A stretch of 14,062 bases of DNA from Melioribacter sp. GTDB lineage: Bacteria > Bacteroidota > Ignavibacteria > Ignavibacteriales > Melioribacteraceae. Below, piece by piece: positions 7,483 through 13,729 of the stretch (its first letter is position 1; each line of letters begins with the position of its first letter). The notes under the pieces are model-generated. The model made no database searches, was not told the DNA's origin, and saw only the letters and a program-made list of their open reading frames with translations. The stretch spans positions 1 through 14,062 of the forward strand of contig JAENZU010000038.1 of assembly GCA_016841125.1 (NCBI GenBank), in the 5' to 3' direction. Both the position numbers and the translations under genes were made by a program.

Positions 7483-8031
7483 ATGAAAATAATTACAGTA
7501 ATACTATTTTTAGCCTTACTCACATTCAGTTGTTCAGATTTTAAAAACAAAAGCGAATCCGATGAAGAACTGAATGCATTACGAACGGAACTTGATAGTT
7601 TAAAGAATTTGATGACCGAAATGCCGGCTGATGCGAAAGGACAAATCATAACGTTTTTGACATTTCAGGATAATAATGCAGAAAATGCAATGAATTTTTA
7701 TGTGGAACTGTTCGATAATTCCAATATCATCAATGTGAAGCGATGGGGAAAAGAAGGTCCTGTTGAAGAAGGAAAAATAATGCAGGCAACATTTAATATA
7801 AACGGAAGCCTGTTTATGTGCAGTGATAGTCCGCCTGTTCACGATTGGAATTTTACCCCCGCTGTTTCAAATTACATTGAATGTGAAAATGAAAACGAAC
7901 TTGACAGACTATTTTCAGAACTATCTGAAAATGGTGATGTGGCAATGCCTTTGGGTAATTATGGTTTCAGCCAAAAATTCGGCTGGGTAGTTGACCAATT
8001 CGGCGTTTCATGGCAATTGAACTTGCAATAA
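7483..8031 (+). CDS. Lipoprotein with C-terminal PhnB/3-demethylubiquinone-methyltransferase-like VOC domain
   Basis: 182 residues. The N-terminus is a lipoprotein signal: hydrophobic ILFLALLTFS and Cys17, an atypical but usable lipobox (T-F-S-C). Residues 27-46 are a short charged heptad-like stretch (ELNALRTELDSLKNL), a probable coiled coil or spacer. From about 54 to the end is a PhnB-like VOC domain (ITFLTFQDNNAENAMNFYVE, FMCSDSP, PLGNYGFSQKFGWVVDQFG, SWQLNL). Its relatives are normally soluble cytoplasmic proteins of unclear activity, so an exported, membrane-tethered copy is unusual. ATG 7483 is the start that includes the signal; only a weak GGA lies upstream. It follows the soluble VOC gene by 17 bp. 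An attC-like stem-loop begins 11 bp after its stop. Confidence 0.82.
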   Translation: MKIITVILFLALLTFSCSDFKNKSESDEELNALRTELDSLKNLMTEMPADAKGQIITFLTFQDNNAENAMNFYVELFDNSNIINVKRWGKEGPVEEGKIMQATFNINGSLFMCSDSPPVHDWNFTPAVSNYIECENENELDRLFSELSENGDVAMPLGNYGFSQKFGWVVDQFGVSWQLNLQ

Positions 8032-8042
8032 AAAAAGAACTG

Positions 8043-8171
8043 CGCCAACATTGCCTTTATATAACGCAGGCGAAAGTTTTGATAGGAAAGTGATTACATT
8101 AAAAAAATATCGTTAAACAAACGATGAAGTGACTTGAAATTCCGCACTATGTATAGAAGAGACCGTTAGAT
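8043..8171 (+). repeat. Candidate attC-like recombination site 1
   Basis: A 129-bp interval whose left end, CGCCAAC, and right end, GTTAGAT, resemble integron attC end boxes (RYYYAAC and GTTRRRY; the right one matches fully). The inner arms pair imperfectly: CTTTATAT near 8055-8062 against ATGTATAGAAG near 8149-8159, with an unpaired base. ATCGTT-AAACA-AACGAT (8109-8125) forms a small perfect internal hairpin. It sits between a stop codon and the next gene's 5' region, where a cassette boundary would fall. Confidence 0.35.
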
Positions 8172-8229
8172 GTTAGTCAAACTTAGTTAAGTACAACTAA
8201 AACAAATTAGCACATAACTGAGATTAATT

Positions 8230-8946
8230 ATGGAGAAAAGTTTTGAAGGATCAAATATAAAAGGTAAAGACAACTTTATCCGGTTGGGTGGTTTAGCCCT
8301 AATTGCCGGACTTTTAATTCACGTCATTCTGAATAGTGTGTTAAAAGTTATGCCACCTGTGGACCCAACTTCGTCTCAACTAAAAGACTATTTGCTCAGT
8401 GAGGCTGAGACTTGGGGTATTGTCCACGGATTCAGGTACATAGCATTTGTTTGCGTTGTGTTGTTTGCCGCAGCACTGTTTTCGAGGACCTGCTTAACTA
8501 ACAAATCTAAAGCAATAGGCTGGGGAATAGTTGGTCTGCTTGGCGCAGCTATTTGGGTCACGAATGGAATTATAACTAATGGAGTTGAAATAATTGTATT
8601 TCATGACATTGAATTCCTTTCAACGCGACCAGATCTTTTTTCACTCCTCTATCGGCTTACGCGTGTATTATTTACTGCTGAATTAGTGACCTGGTCAATA
8701 GTTATATTCGGGTTCTGCTTAGCTGGATTACAATCGAAATCAATACCGAAATGGCTAATTGTACTTGGGTTGTTACAATCGTTAACCGGAATATTTACCG
8801 GCGGTTTTATTGTCTCGGTTATCAAAGGAGGTTGGGCAATCATCTTTGCAGATGTTGCTGCAATTGTTGGCCTTGCATGGTTCATCTGTATGGGCATATT
8901 TATGTTAATACGCGGAAGCCAACAGAAACCACTTGCCTCTAAATGA
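8230..8946 (+). CDS. Six-helix membrane protein of unknown function (possible cassette gene)
   Basis: A 238-residue hydrophobic protein with about six membrane segments (about 18-37, 66-85, 95-118, 140-163, 172-195, 203-228). A polar extracytoplasmic-like stretch, PPVDPTSSQLKDYLLSEAETW (a generic pattern of DUF4386-like proteins), follows the first helix. No catalytic motif is recognised. ATG 8230 has no strong ribosome site. It lies 58 bp after the right end of candidate attC-like site 1, and its stop is 10 bp before the left end of site 2, so gene plus following repeat have the size and order of an integron-type cassette (8165-9083, about 0.9 kb). A signalling or small-solute role would be guesswork. 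Confidence 0.72.
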   Translation: MEKSFEGSNIKGKDNFIRLGGLALIAGLLIHVILNSVLKVMPPVDPTSSQLKDYLLSEAETWGIVHGFRYIAFVCVVLFAAALFSRTCLTNKSKAIGWGIVGLLGAAIWVTNGIITNGVEIIVFHDIEFLSTRPDLFSLLYRLTRVLFTAELVTWSIVIFGFCLAGLQSKSIPKWLIVLGLLQSLTGIFTGGFIVSVIKGGWAIIFADVAAIVGLAWFICMGIFMLIRGSQQKPLASK

Positions 8947-8958
8947 TAAAGCACAAAA

Positions 8959-9089
8959 CTTTAACAATGTATATGCAAAATAGGCAAAATAGTAGTAAAT
9001 TCAAGGGTTGTAGTCCGCTTCAAAATCGTAAAGGTTCGACAAGTCTGAAGCCCGCAATCGCCTACTTTGCATATACGTCAACGTTGTAA
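8959..9089 (+). repeat. attC-like stem-loop site 2
   Basis: A 131-bp imperfect palindrome. GTATATGCAAAATAGGC (8969-8985) pairs with GCCTACTTTGCATATAC (9060-9076), 16 of 17 positions. Outside these arms are CTTTAAC (8959-8965) and GTTGTAA (9083-9089), the AAC/GTT end boxes, separated from the stem by unequal spacers (3 versus 6 bases). GCTTCA and TGAAGC (9018-9023, 9045-9051 area) form an inner stem. The layout, end box-spacer-long arm-variable loop-long arm-spacer-end box, is that of an integron attC site and of similar repeats I recall from Bacteroidetes genomes. It lies between two genes in the same orientation. Confidence 0.55.
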
Positions 9090-9108
9090 ACAATTAAATG
9101 AACTAGTC

Positions 9109-9843
9109 ATGGATGAACAAAAGAAAACCAAGTTATTCCCCAAAGCACATTTCTGGTTATTGATACCTTTCGTTTTAACCTGGGCTGGCTTCTATCTATC
9201 CTATTGGAGTAAGTTTGATGAAGCTCCATTTCGCCAACATGTCCACGGTCTTACAGCAACAGCTTGGTATATACTTGTAATCCTTCAGCCATGGTTGATT
9301 CACAATAGACCAGCTAAATATCACAGAAAACTAGGTATAATTGGTATTCTTCTGGCAGGTGGTGTTGTTGGTTCAGCACTCCAGGTAATGCCCTATCAAG
9401 TGGTCAACGAATTTCTTTCAGACGTCCTTAAGTATGGATTTTCCTTCGGCGACTTATGTGCGCTCACAGGTTTTAGTTTGTGTGTTATCTATGGAATTTG
9501 GAACGTTAAAGAGACGAGCAAACATGCTAGATGGCTAATTTCAACCGTATTTTGGATATTGTTGCCCGCAACGGCGCGATTAGTGTATTTTCCACTTCTA
9601 ATCTCTTATGAAGGAAATCCACCTTTAACTTATTTGGACTCTATTTATATATGTCTCATTGTGACCACAATTATCCCACTGTCCATTATGATATTTTTGG
9701 ATTACAGGAAAGAAAAAAAAGTTTATAAATCCTATCTATTTACGCTAATAGGCGTGTCATTTTACTCCCTAGCTATAGCACCAATGGGAAAATGGCAATG
9801 GTGGATTAATCTATGTGATCAAATTATAGGAAAAGGCATGTAA
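9109..9843 (+). CDS. Seven-helix membrane protein, DUF2306-like (possible cassette gene)
   Basis: A 244-residue protein with about seven hydrophobic segments (about 12-30, 43-62, 72-92, 104-128, 138-160, 174-196, 207-226). The stretch HVHGLTATAWYILVILQPWL then RPAKYHRKLGIIG resembles Bacteroidetes membrane proteins near DUF2306, in which conserved His residues sit at helix ends; haem or metal binding is possible but unproven. The reading frame extends back to a TTG at 9067, inside the repeat arm, but ATG 9109 is chosen because it follows the repeat by 20 bp and gives a clean protein start. No good ribosome site is seen. It is flanked by attC-like site 2 upstream and a weaker candidate downstream. 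Confidence 0.72.
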   Translation: MDEQKKTKLFPKAHFWLLIPFVLTWAGFYLSYWSKFDEAPFRQHVHGLTATAWYILVILQPWLIHNRPAKYHRKLGIIGILLAGGVVGSALQVMPYQVVNEFLSDVLKYGFSFGDLCALTGFSLCVIYGIWNVKETSKHARWLISTVFWILLPATARLVYFPLLISYEGNPPLTYLDSIYICLIVTTIIPLSIMIFLDYRKEKKVYKSYLFTLIGVSFYSLAIAPMGKWQWWINLCDQIIGKGM

Positions 9844-9850
9844 AATAATT

Positions 9851-9916
9851 GGCTACAGCATTGGCTATAATTCATTGTGACTTGCTTGCTAAATTTAAAA
9901 CTATTAGCCGTTAACA
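9851..9916 (+). repeat. Weak third attC-like candidate
   Basis: After the stop at 9841-9843, GGCTA (9863-9867) pairs with TAGCC (9905-9909), followed by GTTAACA (9910-9916) in the place of a right end box. The left end box is poor (ACAGC rather than AAC). It is only 66 bp long, shorter than the two others. The position fits the end of a second cassette, but the pairing alone is within chance. Confidence 0.2.
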
Positions 9917-10197
9917 TGGTGGATTTCATACGGACAATTTCCGTTGGAAATTACCCATAACGAAATCATAGCTCAGACCGTTCATAATAAACCCAAAGTC
10001 AAAAACCAATCCGCACAACCAAAATCATAATAATTTTTAAACTTTTTACTTGTTAGATCACCGTAAATAAATTTTGCAAATTCCTTGTTTCTTAAAAAGA
10101 GATGGCATATCTTCTCAATCATTTTTTCCCTTCAGTTTAACAATTTTCATTAGGCATACAGATTTTTTGAAGTGTTGAGCTTCAACACTACCCGCCT
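9917..10197. other. Gene-less region with two dyads upstream of the YfcC-type gene
   Basis: No coding sequence supported. AATTTCC-GTT-GGAAATT (9936-9952) is a perfect 7-bp dyad. AGTGTTGA-GCT-TCAACACT (10171-10189) is a perfect 8-bp hairpin ending nine bases before a sigma70-like -35 box. The rest is AT-rich with no other structure noticed. Confidence 0.45.
10171..10189. promoter_or_regulatory. Perfect hairpin/operator-like dyad before the YfcC-type promoter
   Basis: AGTGTTGA (10171-10178) and TCAACACT (10182-10189) pair perfectly around GCT. An alternative pairing, TTGAAG (10167-10172) with CTTCAA (10180-10185), uses overlapping bases. There is no T-run, so it is not a terminator on the plus strand. 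Its place directly upstream of the -35 box suggests a regulator site. Confidence 0.35.
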
Positions 10198-10227
10198 TTA
10201 ACAAAATGAATAAAAATAGGATATAAT
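10198..10227 (+). promoter_or_regulatory. Sigma70-like promoter of the YfcC-type carrier gene
   Basis: TTAACA (10198-10203) is 5 of 6 to the -35 consensus, and TATAAT (10222-10227) is a full -10 match, with an 18-bp spacer. The gene starts 87 bp downstream. The dyad at 10171-10189 abuts it upstream. Confidence 0.45.
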
Positions 10228-10313
10228 ATCTTTCAAGCAAGAAGTTTGAATTAACTGCGTAAAGTTGATGTTAGCATTAAATAAATTTTTAGAACTCACG
10301 AGCTTTGAAAAAT

Positions 10314-11747
10314 ATGCGAAATTTTAAAATTCCTCACGTCTTCATTTTTCTTTTCTATATTATAATATTCTGTGCCGTACTCACTTATTTCATACCAAGC
10401 GGAAGTTATGAACGGACCACCAAAGAATATGACGGGGGAACACAAACCGTTGTAGTTCCGAATAGTTATGAGCAGATGCCCAAACATTATTCTGTAAAGG
10501 ATGTGATAGTAGGCGAAGAAATAGAAGGTAAGTCAACCCCGGTTTCTTTGCTTGGGATACTGGCTGCAATTCCAAAGGGTTTAGGTGATTCGGCTGTGCT
10601 GGTATTTTACGTTTTCATTATCGGCGCTGTTATCACATTAATTCAATTCACGGGCACCTTCAATGCATTCCTATTCGGATTAATTGCGAGATTCCGAAAG
10701 AAGCCGAAACAGCTTCTGTTTCTAATTTATATGACACTCTTTACCGGCTCTTCATTTATGGGCATTGGATCGGAAACCATTGCCTTGATCCCTGTCTTTC
10801 TTTTCTTATCCAAGCAGTTGGGCTACGATAGATTATTTGGTCTCGGCTTGTTAAATATACCCATTCTATTAGGCTGGACCTCCGGTGTAACTAATCCGTT
10901 CACAGTTCAGATTGCCCAAATTATTGCCGAGCTGCCGATTGGCTCCGGAATGGGATTACGTCTTCTATTATTCGCAGCTTTAGCAGCCGCCGGATTTTAT
11001 TTCCTTATGAGATATGGAGATAAAGTAAAGAAAGATCCCTCCAAAAGCTTAATGACCGGCGACACTTTTGATATAGATGAATTCGGGTCGTTCGAGGAGG
11101 TTAAATTAAAAAGGAAGCATGTATATATTCTCGTGTTTTTTGTGTTGTCGTATGCTGCAGTGCTTTATGCCGTTCAAACTATTGGCTGGGGACTGATCGA
11201 AATGAGTGCAGCTTTCATCGGCATTACAATAATTATAACAAAATTAGCGGGAATGACAGGTGATGAATCGATGGCGGCATTCACCAAAGGTCTGGAAATT
11301 ATGATCATTCCGGCTCTGGTAGTCGGTGTGGCACGCGGTATATCTGTGGTGCTTCAAGAAGGTATGATTATCGATACCTTAATACATCATGCAAGTGTTG
11401 TGCTTATGTCATTGCCGAAAATTGTTGCCGCCGAAGGGATGCTGGTATTTCAATCCACTCTTAACTTTTTTATACCCTCTGCCTCCGGTCAAGCCTTAGT
11501 TTCAATGCCGCTGCTGACTCCGATGTCAGACTTATTGGGAATTTCACGCCAAACTACGGTACTTGCATTCATTTTAGGCGACGGACTATCAAATCTTATT
11601 ATTCCTACCAATGGAGTGCTGATGGCAATGCTGGGATTAGCCAAAATTCCATTCGAAAAATGGTTTAGATTTGTATTACCAATATTCATTGTAAGTATAT
11701 TTATAGCAGTAGCATTTATTGCTTTCGCTGTTACCATAAATTATTAG
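10314..11747 (+). CDS. YfcC/DcuC-family membrane carrier
   Basis: A polytopic inner-membrane protein of 477 residues with about eleven or twelve hydrophobic segments. It belongs to the YfcC branch of the C4-dicarboxylate anaerobic carrier (DcuC) family, whose members move dicarboxylates, amino acids or similar anions. Hallmarks are NFFIPSASGQALVSMPLLTP (384-403), then SDLLGISRQT, and GDGLSNLIIPTNG (422-434), the paired hairpin-like motifs of this superfamily; an earlier one, GSSFMGIGSETIALIP (145-160), is the N-terminal counterpart. A soluble loop (about 33-75) and a charged loop (233-267) separate helices. The frame begins at TTG 10305, but ATG 10314 is preferred; neither has a strong ribosome site. 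AT-rich dyad CTAATT-TAAT-AATTAG follows at 11774-11789. The substrate cannot be read from sequence. Confidence 0.87.
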   Translation: MRNFKIPHVFIFLFYIIIFCAVLTYFIPSGSYERTTKEYDGGTQTVVVPNSYEQMPKHYSVKDVIVGEEIEGKSTPVSLLGILAAIPKGLGDSAVLVFYVFIIGAVITLIQFTGTFNAFLFGLIARFRKKPKQLLFLIYMTLFTGSSFMGIGSETIALIPVFLFLSKQLGYDRLFGLGLLNIPILLGWTSGVTNPFTVQIAQIIAELPIGSGMGLRLLLFAALAAAGFYFLMRYGDKVKKDPSKSLMTGDTFDIDEFGSFEEVKLKRKHVYILVFFVLSYAAVLYAVQTIGWGLIEMSAAFIGITIIITKLAGMTGDESMAAFTKGLEIMIIPALVVGVARGISVVLQEGMIIDTLIHHASVVLMSLPKIVAAEGMLVFQSTLNFFIPSASGQALVSMPLLTPMSDLLGISRQTTVLAFILGDGLSNLIIPTNGVLMAMLGLAKIPFEKWFRFVLPIFIVSIFIAVAFIAFAVTINY

Positions 11748-12017
11748 CAGATAAACTCGGTTGATTTTAATCTCTAATTTAATAATTAGAATTTGTATAC
11801 TCATGCAAAATAATGAAAGCATAGCAATGGCTATAAGGAATTCATCAGAAATTGCTTATAATCGAATTATAAAAAAATGAGGGATTGAGAAAGCATATAA
11901 TAATGAACAGAATCAATTGAAAAAGTAAAAGTGAATTTACTAGAGTAACTGTTTTATTTGATCATACTTCTTCTATATGATTACGTGAACTTACCTTTTT
12001 TACTTCCTTTAAAGTAA

Positions 12018-12398
12018 TCACAATTTGCTATGAGCTTTTAACCAATCAGAAGCAAATTTTTCATTTGTAAATATTTTAAATTGGTATCCGGCATTTATCA
12101 TCACAGTTTCCAAAAAATCTGCGGATTTATCGTTGGCTTCTTTTAGAAGTGCAATTCTCCAAGAACGAGATAATCCAGACAATTCGGCGCTTTTATAAGC
12201 ATAGAAATATTTGTCAACAATACTCGATGCACTTTTAGTATTTCGGATATCTATAACAACTCTAGATAATTTAAGTTTGCTCCCAAGTGAGGAAAAGGAT
12301 GATGTAAAAGATACTGCTAAATTCAGTGTAACGGGAGTCCATACTTGAATTATGATATGTTTGCGATTATGATTTAAATTAATATTATATTCTTTCAT
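12018..12398 (-). CDS. STAS/SpoIIAA-like small protein
   Basis: A 126-residue soluble protein. The pattern VVIDIRNTKS (47-56), then WRIALLKEANDKSADFLETV (80-99), INAGYQFKIFTNEKFASDWL (101-120) is the alternating strand/helix layout of SpoIIAA/STAS-like proteins common in Bacteroidetes, where the first strand ends in a conserved Asp/Asn/Ser. I see no phosphorylatable Ser in the exact SpoIIAA position that I could defend, and no partner kinase or phosphatase gene is next to it. Start ATG 12396-12398 lacks a ribosome site and lies in very AT-rich sequence. It is separated from the upstream operon by a strong terminator, so it has its own transcription. Family call is by resemblance; function unknown. 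Confidence 0.6.
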   Translation of the reverse strand: MKEYNINLNHNRKHIIIQVWTPVTLNLAVSFTSSFSSLGSKLKLSRVVIDIRNTKSASSIVDKYFYAYKSAELSGLSRSWRIALLKEANDKSADFLETVMINAGYQFKIFTNEKFASDWLKAHSKL

Positions 12399-12500
12399 AG
12401 CAAATAAATATATATTTATTTCTAATACTAAATTCTGGTACTAAATAAATAACGTATTTCAGTTATAATTTATTTTTAAATGACTTAATATTGCTGTCAT

Positions 12501-12536
12501 TAATAAAAGAAAGGCAGAATATTTTCTGCCTTTCTT
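12501..12536 (-). terminator. Strong terminator of the YHS/AhpD-like operon
   Basis: A perfect 13-bp stem: AAGAAAGGCAGAA (12507-12519) with TTCTGCCTTTCTT (12524-12536), loop of four. On the minus strand the stem runs into TTATTA, a U-rich tail. It starts 10 bp beyond the stop of the gene at 12547. Confidence 0.92.
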
Positions 12537-12546
12537 AAATTTTAGC

Positions 12547-13101
12547 TTAAACAGCAATGGATTTTATTAAAGGTGATTCCGGAAAATCAACATCCACTTC
12601 TAATGCGTTATTAAAATAATTTGTGAATATATTTAATGCTGTGTGGGCAATTATTTCTGTAATCTCAGCATCTGTAAATCCTGCAGCTCTGACTGCATCA
12701 ATGTCTTGAAGACTTACACTACCCTTTTTTTCTACTAATATTTGGGCAAATTTTAACGCGGCCTCTTCCTTTGCAATTGAAGAATTTCCTTCCTTTGCGG
12801 CTTCAACTGATTGTTTGTCTATACCTATCAATTGTTCCCCAATAAATGAGTGTGCTGCATTGCAGTATTCACATGCATTAATATTTGCTACGGTAAGTGC
12901 AATTAATTCCCCTAGTCTATTCCCAATCGAGCTTTTCCCGAGATCATCGTTAAAACTTAAGTAGGCATTAAGGACTGAGGGAGAATTCCCCATAGTCTTC
13001 ATCATATTCGGTACCATTCCCAATTTTGAATGAATTGTATCGAATAATTCTTTCGATTTACCTGTAGTGGTTTCTGGGTTTAAAGCTTTTATTCGTTGCA
13101 T
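12547..13101 (-). CDS. Carboxymuconolactone decarboxylase/AhpD-like protein
   Basis: A 184-residue all-helical protein of the AhpD/CMD family, whose members are thiol-based alkylhydroperoxidases or lactone decarboxylases. The active-site signature GELIALTVANINACEYCNAAH is at 64-84. Glu65, Cys77, Cys80 and His84 match the spacing of AhpD Glu118, Cys130, Cys133 and His137, but the residue between the cysteines is Tyr79 where AhpD has His132. The redox pair is therefore present and peroxidase or disulphide-reductase chemistry is plausible, while full AhpD equivalence is not shown. Start ATG 13099-13101 is preferred over GTG 13102-13104 because AAAGG lies seven bases upstream of it. It follows the YHS-domain gene by 33 bp on the same strand and ends before a terminator, so the two form an operon. 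Confidence 0.87.
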   Translation of the reverse strand: MQRIKALNPETTTGKSKELFDTIHSKLGMVPNMMKTMGNSPSVLNAYLSFNDDLGKSSIGNRLGELIALTVANINACEYCNAAHSFIGEQLIGIDKQSVEAAKEGNSSIAKEEAALKFAQILVEKKGSVSLQDIDAVRAAGFTDAEITEIIAHTALNIFTNYFNNALEVDVDFPESPLIKSIAV

Positions 13102-13134
13102 CACATTACCTTTTTTTTATTTTAAAATGAATTA

Positions 13135-13605
13135 CTAATTATATGTCTTTTTAAGTTTTTTCCAATTGATATCGGCTTTTTTCACCAGATTATCGTGATC
13201 GCCAGCTTCCAGCCAGCGCTGCTTTGCATCAAGCTCCAGGTTATAAAGGAATAAGTAATATGTACCATCCTTTGCGATAAACTTGTTTGGATCCGGTCTG
13301 AATTTAGCACCTCTATAAATCCCAAATGCACAGTAACCACCATAAGGAGGCAAATATTTCTCAGGATTATTATCAAACTTTGATTTTTGTTCGCTTGATG
13401 TGAAGTAAAAAATAATATTATCATGTTCAGATTTAAACTCACGTAAACCCTTTTGAGCTAAACCCAGATCAGCATAAGATACGGGGCTGTAACCTTGCAG
13501 GGCGATACTGCTGTTATCAACGTCATATGCTTTTTTGTCCTGTGCGAATGCCATACTTGTTAATAAAAGCAACGATAGAATTGTGTTAATTAATGTTTGT
13601 TTCAT
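13135..13605 (-). CDS. Exported YHS-domain protein
   Basis: A 156-residue protein with a Sec signal peptide (1-21, cleavage likely after AFA before Gln22), so it acts in the periplasm or outside. Residues about 30-95 form a YHS-type domain: GYSPVSYADLGLAQKG, FYFTSSEQKSKFDNNPEKYL, then PYGGYCAFG with Cys92. YHS domains occur with metal- and redox-linked proteins, and the single conserved Cys may bind metal, but the other usual ligands are not clear. The tail, about 107-156, is rich in Trp, Tyr and Lys. ATG 13603-13605 has AAAGGAG eight bases upstream, the best ribosome site in the window. It leads the operon with the AhpD-like gene. A palindrome lies 40 bp upstream. Confidence 0.83.
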   Translation of the reverse strand: MKQTLINTILSLLLLTSMAFAQDKKAYDVDNSSIALQGYSPVSYADLGLAQKGLREFKSEHDNIIFYFTSSEQKSKFDNNPEKYLPPYGGYCAFGIYRGAKFRPDPNKFIAKDGTYYLFLYNLELDAKQRWLEAGDHDNLVKKADINWKKLKKTYN

Positions 13606-13644
13606 TTTACTGCTCCTTTATTTTGTTATTGATATATGTTGTTT

Positions 13645-13661
13645 GAAGATATCTTCGCGAA
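13645..13661. promoter_or_regulatory. Overlapping palindromes upstream of the YHS operon
   Basis: GAAGATATCTTC (13645-13656) is a perfect 12-bp palindrome and overlaps TTCGCGAA (13654-13661), a second perfect one. They lie about 40 bp upstream of the YHS start codon, where an operator could be. A 12-bp palindrome is expected a few times by chance in 14 kb, so support is modest. Confidence 0.3.
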
Positions 13662-13729
13662 ATTTTTCATTTGTTATTCATACAAAGGGTGACTAATTAA
13701 TTTTTCATTATTGTTTTTGAGTGTCATCA

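Noticed and set aside
9031..9040. GGTTCGA, which looks like a tRNA T-loop
   Set aside because: No matching acceptor or anticodon stems around it; it lies in the loop of the attC-like repeat.
8949..9108. Insertion-sequence end reading for the inverted arms at 8969-9076
   Set aside because: The arms are only 74 bases apart with no transposase between them, and there is no target duplication; the attC-like reading fits better.
10296..10487. Leftward frame overlapping the start of the YfcC-type gene
   Set aside because: Antisense shadow of a clear membrane carrier with family motifs.
11826..11879. Small frame MAIRNSSEIAYNRIIKK
   Set aside because: Only 17 codons, no ribosome site and no context to support translation.
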